A stretch of DNA of 64,000 nucleotides from Flavobacterium gelatinilyticum (GCF_027111295.1 NZ_CP114287.1:372001-436000); one strand, 5' to 3'; shown: positions 23,910 through 32,956, counted from the first letter of the stretch. Numbers and translations are program-made. The notes: generated from the sequence alone by a model not told the origin.

Positions 23910-24412
23910 TGAAAACACACAAAATTTTCGAAACACATAAAGATTTAAAAGAGGTTCACATGACCTCAGACGGTGAAGTTTTTTACAATGCATGTGACGC
24001 TAAAAGCCACGCCAAAAACCTAAAAGATAAATCAGTTGAACTAGTTGTCAATCCCTTTTTCAGGGATGCTGATGAAGAGGATTTTGATTTTGATGATGAT
24101 GAAGATCCACAAGATGAAAATCTGGCAAAATCACTAGGTTTAAAATCTATTGATCTTTTAAAAGATAATGCCGGAGCATACGTCGCTTCTCTGGGTGAAG
24201 ATCCGGAGCAGGAAGATCCGGCAGACGAAGATCCAGAGCAGGAAGATCCAGAGCAGGAAGATCCAAAACAGGAAGATCCAAAGCAGGAAGATCCAGAGCA
24301 GGAAGATCCAAAGCAGGAAGATCCAAAGCAGGAAGAACCGGCAAAGGAAGAACCGGCGGGCGAAGTTAAAGAAGCCGGTGCAAAAAAAGCTAACACAAAA
24401 AAAGCTGAGTAA
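23909..24412 (+). CDS. hypothetical protein with EDPEQ repeats (167 aa)
   Basis: ATG 23909 overlaps the preceding stop (ATAATG). Residues ~1-95 form a soluble, acidic domain; residues ~96-140 are tandem five-residue repeats of type E-D-P-(E/K)-Q, coded by 15-bp repeats (24196-24335), then an Ala/Lys-rich tail. It sits just before the tail sheath gene. The repeats probably give an extended, acidic linker whose length may vary. Function unknown. Confidence 0.55.
   Translation: MKTHKIFETHKDLKEVHMTSDGEVFYNACDAKSHAKNLKDKSVELVVNPFFRDADEEDFDFDDDEDPQDENLAKSLGLKSIDLLKDNAGAYVASLGEDPEQEDPADEDPEQEDPEQEDPKQEDPKQEDPEQEDPKQEDPKQEEPAKEEPAGEVKEAGAKKANTKKAE
24196..24341 (+). repeat. 15-bp tandem repeats coding EDP(E/K)Q
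   Basis: About nine copies of a GAAGATCCAGAGCAG-type unit with third-position and K/E changes. They are wholly within the coding frame of the gene at 23909 and are the source of spurious long frames on other strands. Confidence 0.8.
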
Positions 24413-25608
24413 TGGGAAAACCAGGTGTAAACATATCATTTGAAAACGGCAATATTGGAACAGTCACCACAAGTCCTGACGGTATTTGTGTCATTGTTTC
24501 CTCTGCCGTTGCAAATGGAAGCTTCGCGCTGAGCAAAGCTTTTACTGTCTACTCACTCGAAGAGGCAGAAAGTTTGGGAATCCTCCCAACTGTGGCAGGG
24601 AATTATGAACTGCACAAAACAATTAAAGAGTTTTACGCAGAAGCCGGAACAGGGACAGAACTTTGGATTTACGGCGCTGCAAAAACAAAAACGCTTGATG
24701 AACTCATCACAGCAAGTAAAGAGGTTCTAACGGTATCAAACAGACGAATTCGATTCGTTGTTGTCAAATATGCACCTTCAGTTGCCGAAACTGAAACCAC
24801 AGCCGGAATCAGGCAGGGATTCCCTGCCACGCTTTTAGCTGCACAGACAATAGCTGAAGAATTTACAGCTCAGAAAACACAGCCGGTTGTATTTATCATT
24901 GAGGCGTACAATTTCACAGGTGTAGTTTCAGATCTGATCGGCTTTTCACAGACAACTTACAACAGGGTTGCAGTTCTGATCGGAGATACAGAGAAAAGAA
25001 CAGGCGCCACGGCATCGAAAGGTGCAGCAGTTGGTGTACTGGCCGGAAGGATTGCAAGAAATCAAGTTCATGTAAATGTCGGTCGTGTTCGAGACGGCGC
25101 CTTAAACCCGCTTGAATTTTTCATTGTGGATCTGCCGGCAGAACAGGCGAACATCGATGCGATTTACGACAAAGGTTTTATCACACTTACCACGCATGTA
25201 GGTAAGAGCGGTTTTTTCTTCGTGGATGATATGCTGGCCTGTGAACTCGAAGACGATTACCACTTTCTAGCCCGTAGACGTGCTATTGATAAGGCTTACG
25301 TTTTAGCAAACCAAGCTTTAACAAACTTTATCCTGGACACAGTTCCAATTACAGGCGAAGGTAAAATTCAGGCTCCTTACGCAAAAGCTTTGGAAGCTGA
25401 AGTAGTGAGAGTAATTGCACAGGAAATGAGCGCGAAAGGTGAACTTTCAGTTGATGTAACTGTGGCAAATGATACAGGTGTTGAATGCACAATCGATGTT
25501 ACTAACAACATCGCCCAGGATTCAACAATCAAAGGAAGAATCAGAGTGCGCCCGCATGGGTACGCAAGATTCTTAGAATTTTCAATCGGTTTTAATACAG
25601 GTCAATAA
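24412..25608 (+). CDS. tail sheath protein (DUF2586, Mu gpL-like)
   Basis: The 398-residue protein forms the contractile outer tube. It shows the DUF2586 pattern: GVNISFENGNIGTV at the start, a long central domain with RTGATASKGAAVGVLAGR, and a C-terminal domain with FFVDDMLACELEDDYHFLARRR, PYAKALEAEV and a final GYARFLEFSIGF. It overlaps the repeat protein gene by 1 nt and precedes the tail-tube gene. The phage is therefore a contractile-tailed (myovirus-type) one. Confidence 0.85.
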   Translation: MGKPGVNISFENGNIGTVTTSPDGICVIVSSAVANGSFALSKAFTVYSLEEAESLGILPTVAGNYELHKTIKEFYAEAGTGTELWIYGAAKTKTLDELITASKEVLTVSNRRIRFVVVKYAPSVAETETTAGIRQGFPATLLAAQTIAEEFTAQKTQPVVFIIEAYNFTGVVSDLIGFSQTTYNRVAVLIGDTEKRTGATASKGAAVGVLAGRIARNQVHVNVGRVRDGALNPLEFFIVDLPAEQANIDAIYDKGFITLTTHVGKSGFFFVDDMLACELEDDYHFLARRRAIDKAYVLANQALTNFILDTVPITGEGKIQAPYAKALEAEVVRVIAQEMSAKGELSVDVTVANDTGVECTIDVTNNIAQDSTIKGRIRVRPHGYARFLEFSIGFNTGQ

Positions 25609-25610
25609 CT

Positions 25611-25724
25611 ATGAAATCAAAATCACAAGAAAATCAATGGGCTGATTTTAAAGTTATGTTCGAAGGACAGGAGTTAACACTAGATAATAAGCAAGAATCA
25701 CAATCGATTAATACAGGTCAATAA
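25611..25724 (+). CDS. short duplicate of sheath end/tube start (37 aa)
   Basis: The frame MKSKSQENQWADFKVMFEG ... SINTGQ starts 2 nt after the sheath stop. Its start resembles the tail-tube start (REYEWADLTLVLGG), its end (NTGQ stop, AATACAGGTCAATAA) repeats the sheath 3' end, and TGGGCTGATTT occurs in both. It looks like a remnant of a local duplication that may or may not be translated. Confidence 0.45.
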   Translation: MKSKSQENQWADFKVMFEGQELTLDNKQESQSINTGQ

Positions 25725-25726
25725 TT

Positions 25727-26140
25727 ATGAGTTTTAATTCACGAGAATACGAATGGGCTGATTTGACGCTCGTTTTAGGCGGAAGGGATATTGTAGGTTT
25801 TAGAGGTATCAAATACACCGAGAAAGCCGAGAAAGAAGCAATTTTCGGTAAAGGAAGATATGCCGTAGCAATTCAGGGCGGAAATATTACTGTCGAAGGT
25901 GAGATCACAATTCTACAGTCAGAACTGATCGCTTTACAGAAAGCCGGAAACGGCTCTATTCTGGGACTCAATGTTGACGGCGTTGTGTCGTATGGAAATC
26001 CAACGGCAGGCGATTCCATGACAACTGACAGAATTGTGGGTATCTCATTTACTGAGGCTCCTAAAGAGTTTAAACAAGGTGACAAGTTTATGGAAATTAC
26101 AATTCCATTTATTGCCTTACAGGTACTAACCGCAGCATAA
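25727..26140 (+). CDS. tail tube protein (Mu gpM-like)
   Basis: This 137-residue, beta-rich protein follows the sheath gene, as tube genes do in contractile phages. Motifs include EWADLTLVLGGRDIVGFRGI, KGRYAVAIQGGNITVEGEIT and FMEITIPFIAL, typical of the hexameric inner tube fold. A strong terminator follows directly. Confidence 0.82.
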   Translation: MSFNSREYEWADLTLVLGGRDIVGFRGIKYTEKAEKEAIFGKGRYAVAIQGGNITVEGEITILQSELIALQKAGNGSILGLNVDGVVSYGNPTAGDSMTTDRIVGISFTEAPKEFKQGDKFMEITIPFIALQVLTAA

Positions 26141-26143
26141 TTT

Positions 26144-26172
26144 GAACACTCCTGAATAAGGAGTGTTCTTTT
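26144..26172 (+). terminator. intrinsic terminator after tube gene
   Basis: A perfect 10-bp stem GAACACTCCT / AGGAGTGTTC, loop GAATA, then TTTT. It lies between the abundant tube and the scarcer chaperone, so it probably lowers downstream expression. Confidence 0.8.
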
Positions 26173-26189
26173 AATAAAAAATAACAAAA

Positions 26190-26489
26190 ATGAACACAGC
26201 AACACCAGAACAAATCGCAGAATGGAAAAAGCAGCATGTAAATGTATATGCCCTTAAATCTATAGAAGCCCAAAAAATATGCTACCTGAGAAAGCCTACA
26301 CGTCAGGAACTCAGCTACGCATCTACAGCAGGCGCAAAAGACCCGCTTAAATTTAACGAACACATTTTAAAATCCTGCTGGCTTGCAGGCGATGAAGAAA
26401 TTCAGACAAACGATTCCCTATTCCTTGGAATCTCTGCCCAGCTTGACACAATATGCGCTTTCGAACACTTTGAGTTGGAAAAGCTGTAA
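26190..26489 (+). CDS. tail assembly chaperone (G-type, short form)
   Basis: The 99-residue product lies between tube and tape-measure genes, the standard place for the G/GT chaperone pair. It is helical with CYLRKPTRQELSYAS and CAFEHFELEKL. The -1 frame continues open past its stop to 26650, overlapping the tape-measure start, so a longer GT product is expected through frameshifting near 26477-26483. Mu uses the same device in gp41/gp42-type genes. Confidence 0.75.
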   Translation: MNTATPEQIAEWKKQHVNVYALKSIEAQKICYLRKPTRQELSYASTAGAKDPLKFNEHILKSCWLAGDEEIQTNDSLFLGISAQLDTICAFEHFELEKL

Positions 26490-26650
26490 AGTCATCAGCA
26501 GTCAATGAAAACGACTGGTTGAGAATAGCCAATGCCCAGTTAAGATACTACATGCATCTTAACCCTGATGATTTAACCGACGAAGAATGGGCAATGCGCT
26601 ACGCCGAATTAGAATATCTCAGAAAATCTGAACGAAATACTTTCCTATGA
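26477..26650 (+). CDS. -1 frame extension of tail chaperone (GT-type)
   Basis: The -1 frame (from GGA AAA GCT) codes about 55 residues: KAVKSSAVNENDWLRIANAQ, then a helix with DEEWAMRYAELEYL, ending with a stop that overlaps the tape-measure ATG (ATGA). It has no start codon of its own ahead of it. The likely shift site is GGAAAAG (26477-26483), which is a weaker slippery site than the portal one; a 5-bp CAGTC/GACTG hairpin follows. Total GT length would be about 153. Confidence 0.7.
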   Translation, partial: GKAVKSSAVNENDWLRIANAQLRYYMHLNPDDLTDEEWAMRYAELEYLRKSERNTFL

Positions 26651-28614
26651 GCAACACTTTAAGTTACATGATCCAGATCAACAGCAATGTTGATCGTGCA
26701 AGCTCTGCTTTTACAAAGTTCTCTACGAAGGTTCAAAAAGAGATAGACAAATTACAAAAGAAACTAGATTCTATCACGATGGAATCTTTTATCAATAATC
26801 TTGAAACTGCCGCTCAGGGTATCAAAGCTTTTAATGCGCCGGGCATGGAACTCAGTACGAGTATGTATGATTTGCAGGCTATGACAGGCGTGACAGGTCA
26901 AAAGCTTAAAGAGATTGAAGGGTATGCCCGAAAAGCAGGTAAAACCTTTGGGGTTTCTGCGGCAGATGGTGCAGAAGCATTCAAACTGATCTTAGGACAG
27001 TTAACTCCCGAAATTGCAAAAGTTCCTGCTGCACTTGATAAAATGGGAAATACTGTGTCAGTTACCAGTAAACTGATGGGCGGTGACCAGGTAGCGGCAA
27101 CAGAACTGCTGACAACTGCAATGAATCAGTATCAGGTATCTCTGGATGATCCGATACAAGCCAGTAAAACAATGGCAGAAATGATGAATGTCATGGCCGC
27201 AGCTGCAGGTGAAGGATCCGCAGAGTTACCCCAGATCAAACAGGCTCTTGAAAATACCGGAATGGCGGCAAAGATGGCTAATGTTTCTTTTGAAGAGACA
27301 AACGCCGCAATTCAGATCCTGGACAAAGCAGGTAAAAAAGGAAGCGAGGGCGGAGTTGCCCTGCGTAACGTTCTTATTAAACTGGGCCAGGGAAAATATA
27401 TTCCGAAAGCCTATAAAGAAGAATTGCAGAAATTAGGAGTTGACACCACAAAGCTTGCGGATAAAAATTCAACACTCGTTGAGAGATTAACAGCTTTAAA
27501 GCCTGCAATGAAAGATTCGGCGCTTTTATCTGCGTGGCTTGGTGAAGGGGCTGACGGTGCCACAAAAGCACTGCTGGCACAAATTCCAGAGTTAGAAACT
27601 TTAACCGGAAAGATTAAAGATACTAACACCGCGTATGAACAGGCGGCAATCATCATGGAAAGCCCGGAGGAAAAAAACAAACGCCTTCAGGCGCAGATTG
27701 ATGATTTTAAGATTTCTGTTTTCAATGCTACAGAAGGCTGGCTCGGTTATGCAAATGTGGTGGGCGAAACTGCCAGCAGTATGGCAGATTTAGCACCCGT
27801 TTTCAAAGGTTTAGGCACCGTATTTTCAACACTCACAAGCGCAACAAAGCTTCAGGCACTTTGGACAACAATTGTTTCAAAAGCTACAGCAGTATGGACA
27901 GGAGTTCAGGCGGCATTCAATTTCGTGATGGCCATGAACCCAATTGTATGGATTGTTATTGGAATCATGGCACTTATTGCTGTAATCGCGGTTGTCGTTT
28001 CAAAAACTGAAGGCTGGGGCAAAGCGTGGAAGCATACCATACAAGGAGCAAAACTGCTCTTTATGGCATATATACAGGCAGTAAAGGCAAATTTCAACCT
28101 CATGGTAAATGGCTTTATGATTGGAATTAATAAAATACAAATTGCCTGGTATAAGTTTAAAAATGCGGTCGGACTTGGAAACAAAGCAGACAATGACGCT
28201 CAGATCGCGCAGCTTAATAATCAGGTTGAAACTCGTAAAAAGTCAATCCGGGCTGAGTATAAAAAGGCAAATGATCTGACTAAACAGGCTGGTCAGGAAT
28301 TTAAAGCGGCTTTTAATTCTGTAAAATGGAAAAAGAAGCCGAAAGAAGAGGAAGGAATCTCGACTCCGGGTATTCCAGGAGCAGACTTAGGAGGCGGTCA
28401 GAGCGGTCAAGGCAGTGAAGACATGAAAAAGAGTAATGAAGCTGTGGCCACGGGAGGAACAAAACACAATTATATAACCATAACTATAGATCAATTAATC
28501 GGTCTGAAGGCTGACAGTGTAAGCGGAGGAAAAGACGCCGCCAGACAGTCAGGTGACGGTGTAGCCGATGAACTGCTCAGAGTTTTAGCAATGGCGGGAA
28601 GCGCCGCCGGATAA
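26647..28614 (+). CDS. tape measure protein
   Basis: The 655-residue protein sets tail length and acts in DNA entry. An N-terminal coiled region is followed by a TP901-type core (LQAMTGVTGQKLKEIEGY, residues ~75-300) and, near 420-455, a hydrophobic segment (VMAMNPIVWIVIGIMALIAVIAVVV, read in parts) suited to membrane insertion during DNA ejection. The C-terminal tail is Gly/Lys-rich. Its ATG overlaps the end of the chaperone extension. Confidence 0.9.
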   Translation: MSNTLSYMIQINSNVDRASSAFTKFSTKVQKEIDKLQKKLDSITMESFINNLETAAQGIKAFNAPGMELSTSMYDLQAMTGVTGQKLKEIEGYARKAGKTFGVSAADGAEAFKLILGQLTPEIAKVPAALDKMGNTVSVTSKLMGGDQVAATELLTTAMNQYQVSLDDPIQASKTMAEMMNVMAAAAGEGSAELPQIKQALENTGMAAKMANVSFEETNAAIQILDKAGKKGSEGGVALRNVLIKLGQGKYIPKAYKEELQKLGVDTTKLADKNSTLVERLTALKPAMKDSALLSAWLGEGADGATKALLAQIPELETLTGKIKDTNTAYEQAAIIMESPEEKNKRLQAQIDDFKISVFNATEGWLGYANVVGETASSMADLAPVFKGLGTVFSTLTSATKLQALWTTIVSKATAVWTGVQAAFNFVMAMNPIVWIVIGIMALIAVIAVVVSKTEGWGKAWKHTIQGAKLLFMAYIQAVKANFNLMVNGFMIGINKIQIAWYKFKNAVGLGNKADNDAQIAQLNNQVETRKKSIRAEYKKANDLTKQAGQEFKAAFNSVKWKKKPKEEEGISTPGIPGADLGGGQSGQGSEDMKKSNEAVATGGTKHNYITITIDQLIGLKADSVSGGKDAARQSGDGVADELLRVLAMAGSAAG

Positions 28615-28618
28615 TAAT

Positions 28619-29296
28619 ATGGCATTAGATAATCAGGATTTGCTATTTGCTTCACTCATGGGAAGCCGGGCAGTGAACTTAATCCAAAACACCAATGTGA
28701 TCAACAATGATCTGGCATCTAAGGTGCTTCCGGTAATTCCATTTGTGCCGGTTAAAAACAACCCGAACAATGTTGTAATTAAGCCAGGACGCGCCATAAA
28801 TGCGGAAGGCAACTGGACAACAAACGATAACGTTGAAGAGCAGAAACAGTTTTTTCCGCTCAGTTTTTCTTTCACTGAAAATGGTGAAAGATGGCTGTTC
28901 CCGTATGAGCCGATGATCAATATCACCTCCGGGAACAATATTATAAAACGTAACGTAGCCAAACAAGGTGATAACCTGATCGGAACGATTAAAGAGCGCT
29001 GGAGCCGTAAAGATTTTGAAATTACAGTAACGGGGGTCTTAATCGGCAGTATTATGCAGGGCAAACCGCAAGACTGTTTTCCTGCTAGTCAGTTTTCAAT
29101 GTTATTTGATTTTCTAAGACATAAAAAAGAGATTTATATCTATTGTCATCCGTTAGAATTATTATCAATTTATAGAGTTGTTGTTGAAGATTACAGTTTC
29201 CCTTTTACCAAAGGGGAGAATGTGCAGGCTTATGAGCTGAAGCTTACCAGTGATTATTCATACGAACTTTTAGTTAAAGACGAATTAGATGTATAA
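28619..29296 (+). CDS. DUF6046-like tail protein
   Basis: The 225-residue protein follows the tape measure and overlaps the hub-like gene by 8 nt. Features are NNVVIKPGRAINAEGNW and a C-terminal KGENVQAYELKLTSDYSYELL. This resembles DUF6046, a family found at this place in Bacteroidetes contractile phages (in Mu the gpN position). Probably a baseplate/tail component. Confidence 0.6.
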   Translation: MALDNQDLLFASLMGSRAVNLIQNTNVINNDLASKVLPVIPFVPVKNNPNNVVIKPGRAINAEGNWTTNDNVEEQKQFFPLSFSFTENGERWLFPYEPMINITSGNNIIKRNVAKQGDNLIGTIKERWSRKDFEITVTGVLIGSIMQGKPQDCFPASQFSMLFDFLRHKKEIYIYCHPLELLSIYRVVVEDYSFPFTKGENVQAYELKLTSDYSYELLVKDELDV

Positions 29297-30260
29297 CATT
29301 ACCTGGGATATAAAATTCAAAACTGCAGGTGTAACGTACATCTTAAGAACAGTTGATTCCATTGACATTGAATGCAGTGTAGATAATCTTTCCGATAAAG
29401 CCACTATTACACTTCCGGAAGCTTTCATGAATCAGGTTTTCAACATTGAAAATGAAGTGAAACGCGGAACTGAAGTAATTATAAAAGCCGGCTACGATGG
29501 TGATCTAAGGACAGAGTTTATCGGTTATGTTCTTGATGTGGTAAACAAAGACAACTCATTGAAAATAGAGTGCGAAGATGCCTTGTTTCTCTTTAGAAAA
29601 GGAGTCAAAGATGTAGAATTAAAACCTACAACACTGACAAAAATCGGACAGCTTTTAGTTGATCAGATTGACCCGTCTTACAAAGTGATGTGCGACTATG
29701 GCATCTCTTACGAAAAGTTTGTCTTTCATCAGGCAACCGCTTATGATGTTCTTAAAAAGCTTGCTGAAGAAACAAAAGCAAACATCTATTTCAACACAGA
29801 GAAAAAAGAGCTGCACATACACCCGCCGTACATTGAAAAAGGCGGTGATGCTATTTACTCCATGCAGCGTAACATTGAAACAAGCGCCCTGGAATACAAA
29901 AAGGCACTAGATCGAAAGGTCGAGGTAACGGTTGAAAAAACAAATCTGGCCGGGAAGATTGAAAGCTTTACAACTGGTACAACCGGCGGCGATAAAATAA
30001 CACTCAAAGTCGGTTCTGTCGCTTCAGCTGATTTAAAGAAGATCGCAGAGGCTGAACTTGTACGAAGATCTGCCGATGCATACGAAGGAACAATTGATAC
30101 CTGGGCAATACCATTTGTACAGCCCACTTATACGGTAAAGATTAAAGACGAAGATTATCCGGATAAAAACGGCAGTTACTACGCCGTTGGTGTTACAACA
30201 TCAATCAACGAAAGTGGATTTAAACGCACAATTAAAATCGGTGTAAAACTTAGTGTATAA
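29289..30260 (+). CDS. baseplate hub/late control D-like protein (Mu gpP-like)
   Basis: The 323-residue beta-rich protein has the late-control/hub pattern: DNLSDKATITLPEAF near the start, RGTEVIIKAGYDG, FIGYVLDVVNKDNSLKIECED, then QATAYDVLKKLAEETKANIYF in the middle and WAIPFVQPTYTVKIKD near the end. It probably forms the hub that receives the spike. The spike-like gene follows with no gap. Confidence 0.75.
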   Translation: MYNITWDIKFKTAGVTYILRTVDSIDIECSVDNLSDKATITLPEAFMNQVFNIENEVKRGTEVIIKAGYDGDLRTEFIGYVLDVVNKDNSLKIECEDALFLFRKGVKDVELKPTTLTKIGQLLVDQIDPSYKVMCDYGISYEKFVFHQATAYDVLKKLAEETKANIYFNTEKKELHIHPPYIEKGGDAIYSMQRNIETSALEYKKALDRKVEVTVEKTNLAGKIESFTTGTTGGDKITLKVGSVASADLKKIAEAELVRRSADAYEGTIDTWAIPFVQPTYTVKIKDEDYPDKNGSYYAVGVTTSINESGFKRTIKIGVKLSV

Positions 30261-30767
30261 ATGGATAAACCGGCACAAATAAAAAGAGCATTAATCGAGG
30301 CTTTGGGTTTTAATCCTAATCTGCCTATGACTGCCGAAGTGGTGTCCGTAGAAAACACAACCTGCACGGTGAAACTTGACTCAGGTCTTCAAATAAGTGA
30401 CGTGAGGCTGTGCGCTACAATCAGCGAGAGCGAAGATCTCTTTGTGATGATTCCGCAGATCGGTTCAGAAGTAATCCTTCTGAGCCAGACAGGTGAATTA
30501 TCCGGACTTATGGTTATAAAGGTTGACAATTACGACAGTATATCCTATAAAAAAGGAGATTTCGAGTTTCTTATTGACGGTGTTACCGGAAAGGTGACTT
30601 TGAAAAACGGGAGTGTAAACTTCGGTTCCCTGGTATCATCATTAATAACTGAAATAAGCAGCGCAGTTATCGTTACGCCTGCGGGTCGCGGATCAATAGC
30701 CCCGAAAACAAAATTAAAGCTTCAGGATCTCGACACAAAATTTAAATCAATTTTAAACACCAATTAA
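30261..30767 (+). CDS. baseplate spike/OB-fold protein (gpV/Mu gp45-like)
   Basis: The 168-residue product has an N-terminal OB-fold (MTAEVVSVENTTCTVKLDSG, FVMIPQIGSEVILL) followed by a beta-helical segment (DFEFLIDGVTGKVTLKNGSVNFG), which is the layout of central spikes of contractile tails. It follows the hub gene directly. The tip should pierce the outer membrane. Confidence 0.7.
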   Translation: MDKPAQIKRALIEALGFNPNLPMTAEVVSVENTTCTVKLDSGLQISDVRLCATISESEDLFVMIPQIGSEVILLSQTGELSGLMVIKVDNYDSISYKKGDFEFLIDGVTGKVTLKNGSVNFGSLVSSLITEISSAVIVTPAGRGSIAPKTKLKLQDLDTKFKSILNTN

Positions 30768-30768
30768 A

Positions 30769-30978
30769 ATGGCTTTAAACAAACAAGAGTTAAACAACAA
30801 TTTGAAAGATCTGCTCACTGATATGCTGACAAAAGAGGAAAATTCTATCGAAGAGTTTGCAAGTCGTATGAGTGATGCAGTTGAGAAATTTGTCAAATCC
30901 GGAACTGTAAACGTAACTGTTCAGACAACGGGAACGGCATCGAGCCAGAGCGGAACCGGAACAGGCAGCATAACATAA
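30769..30978 (+). CDS. small helical protein with Gly/Thr/Ser tail (69 aa)
   Basis: An N-terminal acidic amphipathic helix (~1-45) is followed by a low-complexity tail rich in Thr, Gly, Ser. It sits between the spike and the gp25-like gene. The role is unknown; a small chaperone or wedge component is possible. Confidence 0.5.
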   Translation: MALNKQELNNNLKDLLTDMLTKEENSIEEFASRMSDAVEKFVKSGTVNVTVQTTGTASSQSGTGTGSIT

Positions 30979-30981
30979 ATT

Positions 30982-31323
30982 ATGAAAGGCACAGGTATAC
31001 AATTAAACGACAACAATGATAACGGTGAGATCTTGGATCTTAAAATCAATCCGATTCGTGACGCAGAAAACAAAATTGTAAGCGGTCTGGTTGTAGGTCC
31101 CACACTCGAACAGAATATTTCACTGATGCTCATGACGCATCAGGGCGAATTGAAGTTCAGACCGGATCTTGGTGTCGGCATTCAGGACATTGCCCTGAGT
31201 TCTGATTTTTTAGTCTTCAGACACAGGATCCGGGAGCATTTAAAAAAAGATAACCTGATTGTCACTCAGCTTGATCTTTTCGAAAACAAGCCTTTTAAAA
31301 TAATCGCAGAGTATGGCAGATAA
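30982..31323 (+). CDS. baseplate wedge protein gp25/gpW family (Mu gp46-like)
   Basis: The 113-residue protein shows gp25-like features: GPTLEQNISLMLMTHQGELKF-type central helix/strand, read here in parts, then RPDLGVGIQDIALSS and RHRIREHL. gp25 family proteins form the inner wedge and start sheath polymerisation. It overlaps the LysM-like gene by 11 nt. Confidence 0.75.
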   Translation: MKGTGIQLNDNNDNGEILDLKINPIRDAENKIVSGLVVGPTLEQNISLMLMTHQGELKFRPDLGVGIQDIALSSDFLVFRHRIREHLKKDNLIVTQLDLFENKPFKIIAEYGR

Positions 31324-31603
31324 AGTATACCAGGGACAAAGCTTTTTAGATAAAACAATCGAAATGACAGGATCAATTGATAATGTCTTTTTAATGGCCC
31401 TCGAAAACAACAGATCAATCACGGATAATCTTTCAATTGGTGAAGACTTGAAGTTCACTGGAAAGCGCACAAGTGTAATTACAGAACTCTTTACTAATCT
31501 CAACAGATGCGCCACCAAATTAACAAACAGTGATTATCAGTTTATCATTGCTGATGACGGCATCGGTGCAATGATTATTGAATCCACATTTATAGTAAGA
31601 TAA
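31313..31603 (+). CDS. LysM-like small baseplate protein (96 aa)
   Basis: The segment YQGQSFLDKTIEMTGSIDN, then VFLMALENNRSITDNL and GEDLKFTG, matches the LysM pattern used in contractile-tail baseplates to join sheath/tube with the baseplate. It lies between gp25-like and J-like genes. Overlap on both sides is short, which suggests coupled translation. Confidence 0.6.
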   Translation: MADKVYQGQSFLDKTIEMTGSIDNVFLMALENNRSITDNLSIGEDLKFTGKRTSVITELFTNLNRCATKLTNSDYQFIIADDGIGAMIIESTFIVR

Positions 31604-32481
31604 TGGCACGAACCAGAACACAAATAAAAGCAGAAATGACAGTGCCGTTTATGGCCAGTGAAAGTAATGCGTCAAAATACGGCTTCACTGCCGGTGCTTC
31701 TTTCGATTCGGAGTTCTCACTTGTAAGTTTAGAGAACATTCTTTTTGAAATTGTGGCACTGGCTCATTTTATTCATGAGTCTTTCTTCGATCAGCATGCA
31801 AAAGAAGTTGATCAGCGCCTCGCTAATGAATATCCGGGGACACTTCCCTGGTATCGAACAATGGCGTTACGCTTTCAATTCGGTTTTAACCTGCTGGGCA
31901 ATACAGATAAGTTTGATAACAGTTCCGCAACCGGTGCGCAGATCGAAGACTCTAAAATAATCAAGTATTCAGCCGTCAATGAAGTTTTTGACGGACAGCG
32001 CGTGAGAGTAATTATAAAGATAGCCGGTGAAGAAAACGGTGTTTTGACAAACTTCACCGACACAGCGCAGATCGAGGCAATTGAGAATTATTTCAAAAGA
32101 ATTAAAATCGCCGGCACCTATTTAACCATTATAAACTACCGTGCAGACAAACTGTTTTTAAACTTGCAGATCAAACGTGATGCCCTGGTACTCGATGCAT
32201 CCGGAATGAGTAAGCTTAACGGTAATTATCCCGTTGTTGATGCGCTTAAAGAGTTCATGAAAGAACTGGATTTTAACGGGGAGTTAAAACTATCAGCGCT
32301 CATTGATAAAATACAAACTGTTCCTGGTGTAATTGATGCGACCTTATTCGGTGCACAGAGCGCGTGGATTAATCCGGACGCGGGTGATTATGGTGATCCC
32401 CAGCCCATCACTATATCAAAGATCGCAGAGAGCGGTTATTTCGAAATAGTAACCTTTGATAACATCAGCTATGTGGTTTAA
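31603..32481 (+). CDS. baseplate J-like protein (Mu gp47-like)
   Basis: The 292-residue protein has an N-terminal helical part (ENILFEIVALAHFIHESFFDQH) and a beta-rich rest with LPWYRTMALRFQFGFN, AQIEAIENYFKRIKIAGTYLTI and a YADKL-type end (NYRADKLFLNLQ). This is the arrangement of J-family wedge proteins. It is followed by a tail-fibre connector-like gene with an 11-nt overlap. Confidence 0.75.
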   Translation: MARTRTQIKAEMTVPFMASESNASKYGFTAGASFDSEFSLVSLENILFEIVALAHFIHESFFDQHAKEVDQRLANEYPGTLPWYRTMALRFQFGFNLLGNTDKFDNSSATGAQIEDSKIIKYSAVNEVFDGQRVRVIIKIAGEENGVLTNFTDTAQIEAIENYFKRIKIAGTYLTIINYRADKLFLNLQIKRDALVLDASGMSKLNGNYPVVDALKEFMKELDFNGELKLSALIDKIQTVPGVIDATLFGAQSAWINPDAGDYGDPQPITISKIAESGYFEIVTFDNISYVV

Positions 32482-32956
32482 TATCGATTGGAATATCCTG
32501 GCACTCGATAATCTTCTGACAATGATTCGAAAGCCTTTGATTTCTGCATTTGCGCAGATCTTATTGAAGCCGGTGAACTCTCTTTATTACAAGTGGTACA
32601 ACTGGCGCCAGGACAACATATATAAACTAGAGCATACCGGACAGGTCTGCTCTTTAGAAGGATCACTCAATGATAAGTTTGATCCGCTCGAGAGGCGGAT
32701 TTATATTACAGACGGGCAGTTTTTCAGACCTTTCTATATATACACTGAGGGCGAAAACAAACCTCAGTATTTGTATACTGAAGGCGAAAACAATCCAATA
32801 TATCTGCGTACTGAATCTGAAACCGCAGACACCGGACTCGACTTTATCGTCTATGTTCCGGAAGCACTAATTAATACACAAATACATGAACTGCGTGCAC
32901 ATGTGAACTTTTACAAAGCAGGCGGAAAACGATACGAAATCTTTAACCATGAATAG
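32471..32956 (+). CDS. baseplate/tail-fibre connector-like protein (161 aa)
   Basis: ATG 32471 (MWFNIDW) overlaps the end of the J-like gene; a GTG/ATG-like extension 15 nt upstream is less likely. The protein has an N-terminal helical half and a second half with tandem YIYTEGENKPQY / YLYTEGENNPIY / YLRTESE repeats. Its position, after J and before the tail fibre, is that of the gpI/gp48-type connector. Assignment tentative. Confidence 0.5.
   Translation: MWFNIDWNILALDNLLTMIRKPLISAFAQILLKPVNSLYYKWYNWRQDNIYKLEHTGQVCSLEGSLNDKFDPLERRIYITDGQFFRPFYIYTEGENKPQYLYTEGENNPIYLRTESETADTGLDFIVYVPEALINTQIHELRAHVNFYKAGGKRYEIFNHE

Noticed and set aside
24190..24410. Repeat block as a CRISPR array or as genes on the opposite strand
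   Set aside because: The 15-bp units have no spacers and keep one coding frame; open frames on other strands are by-products of the repeats.
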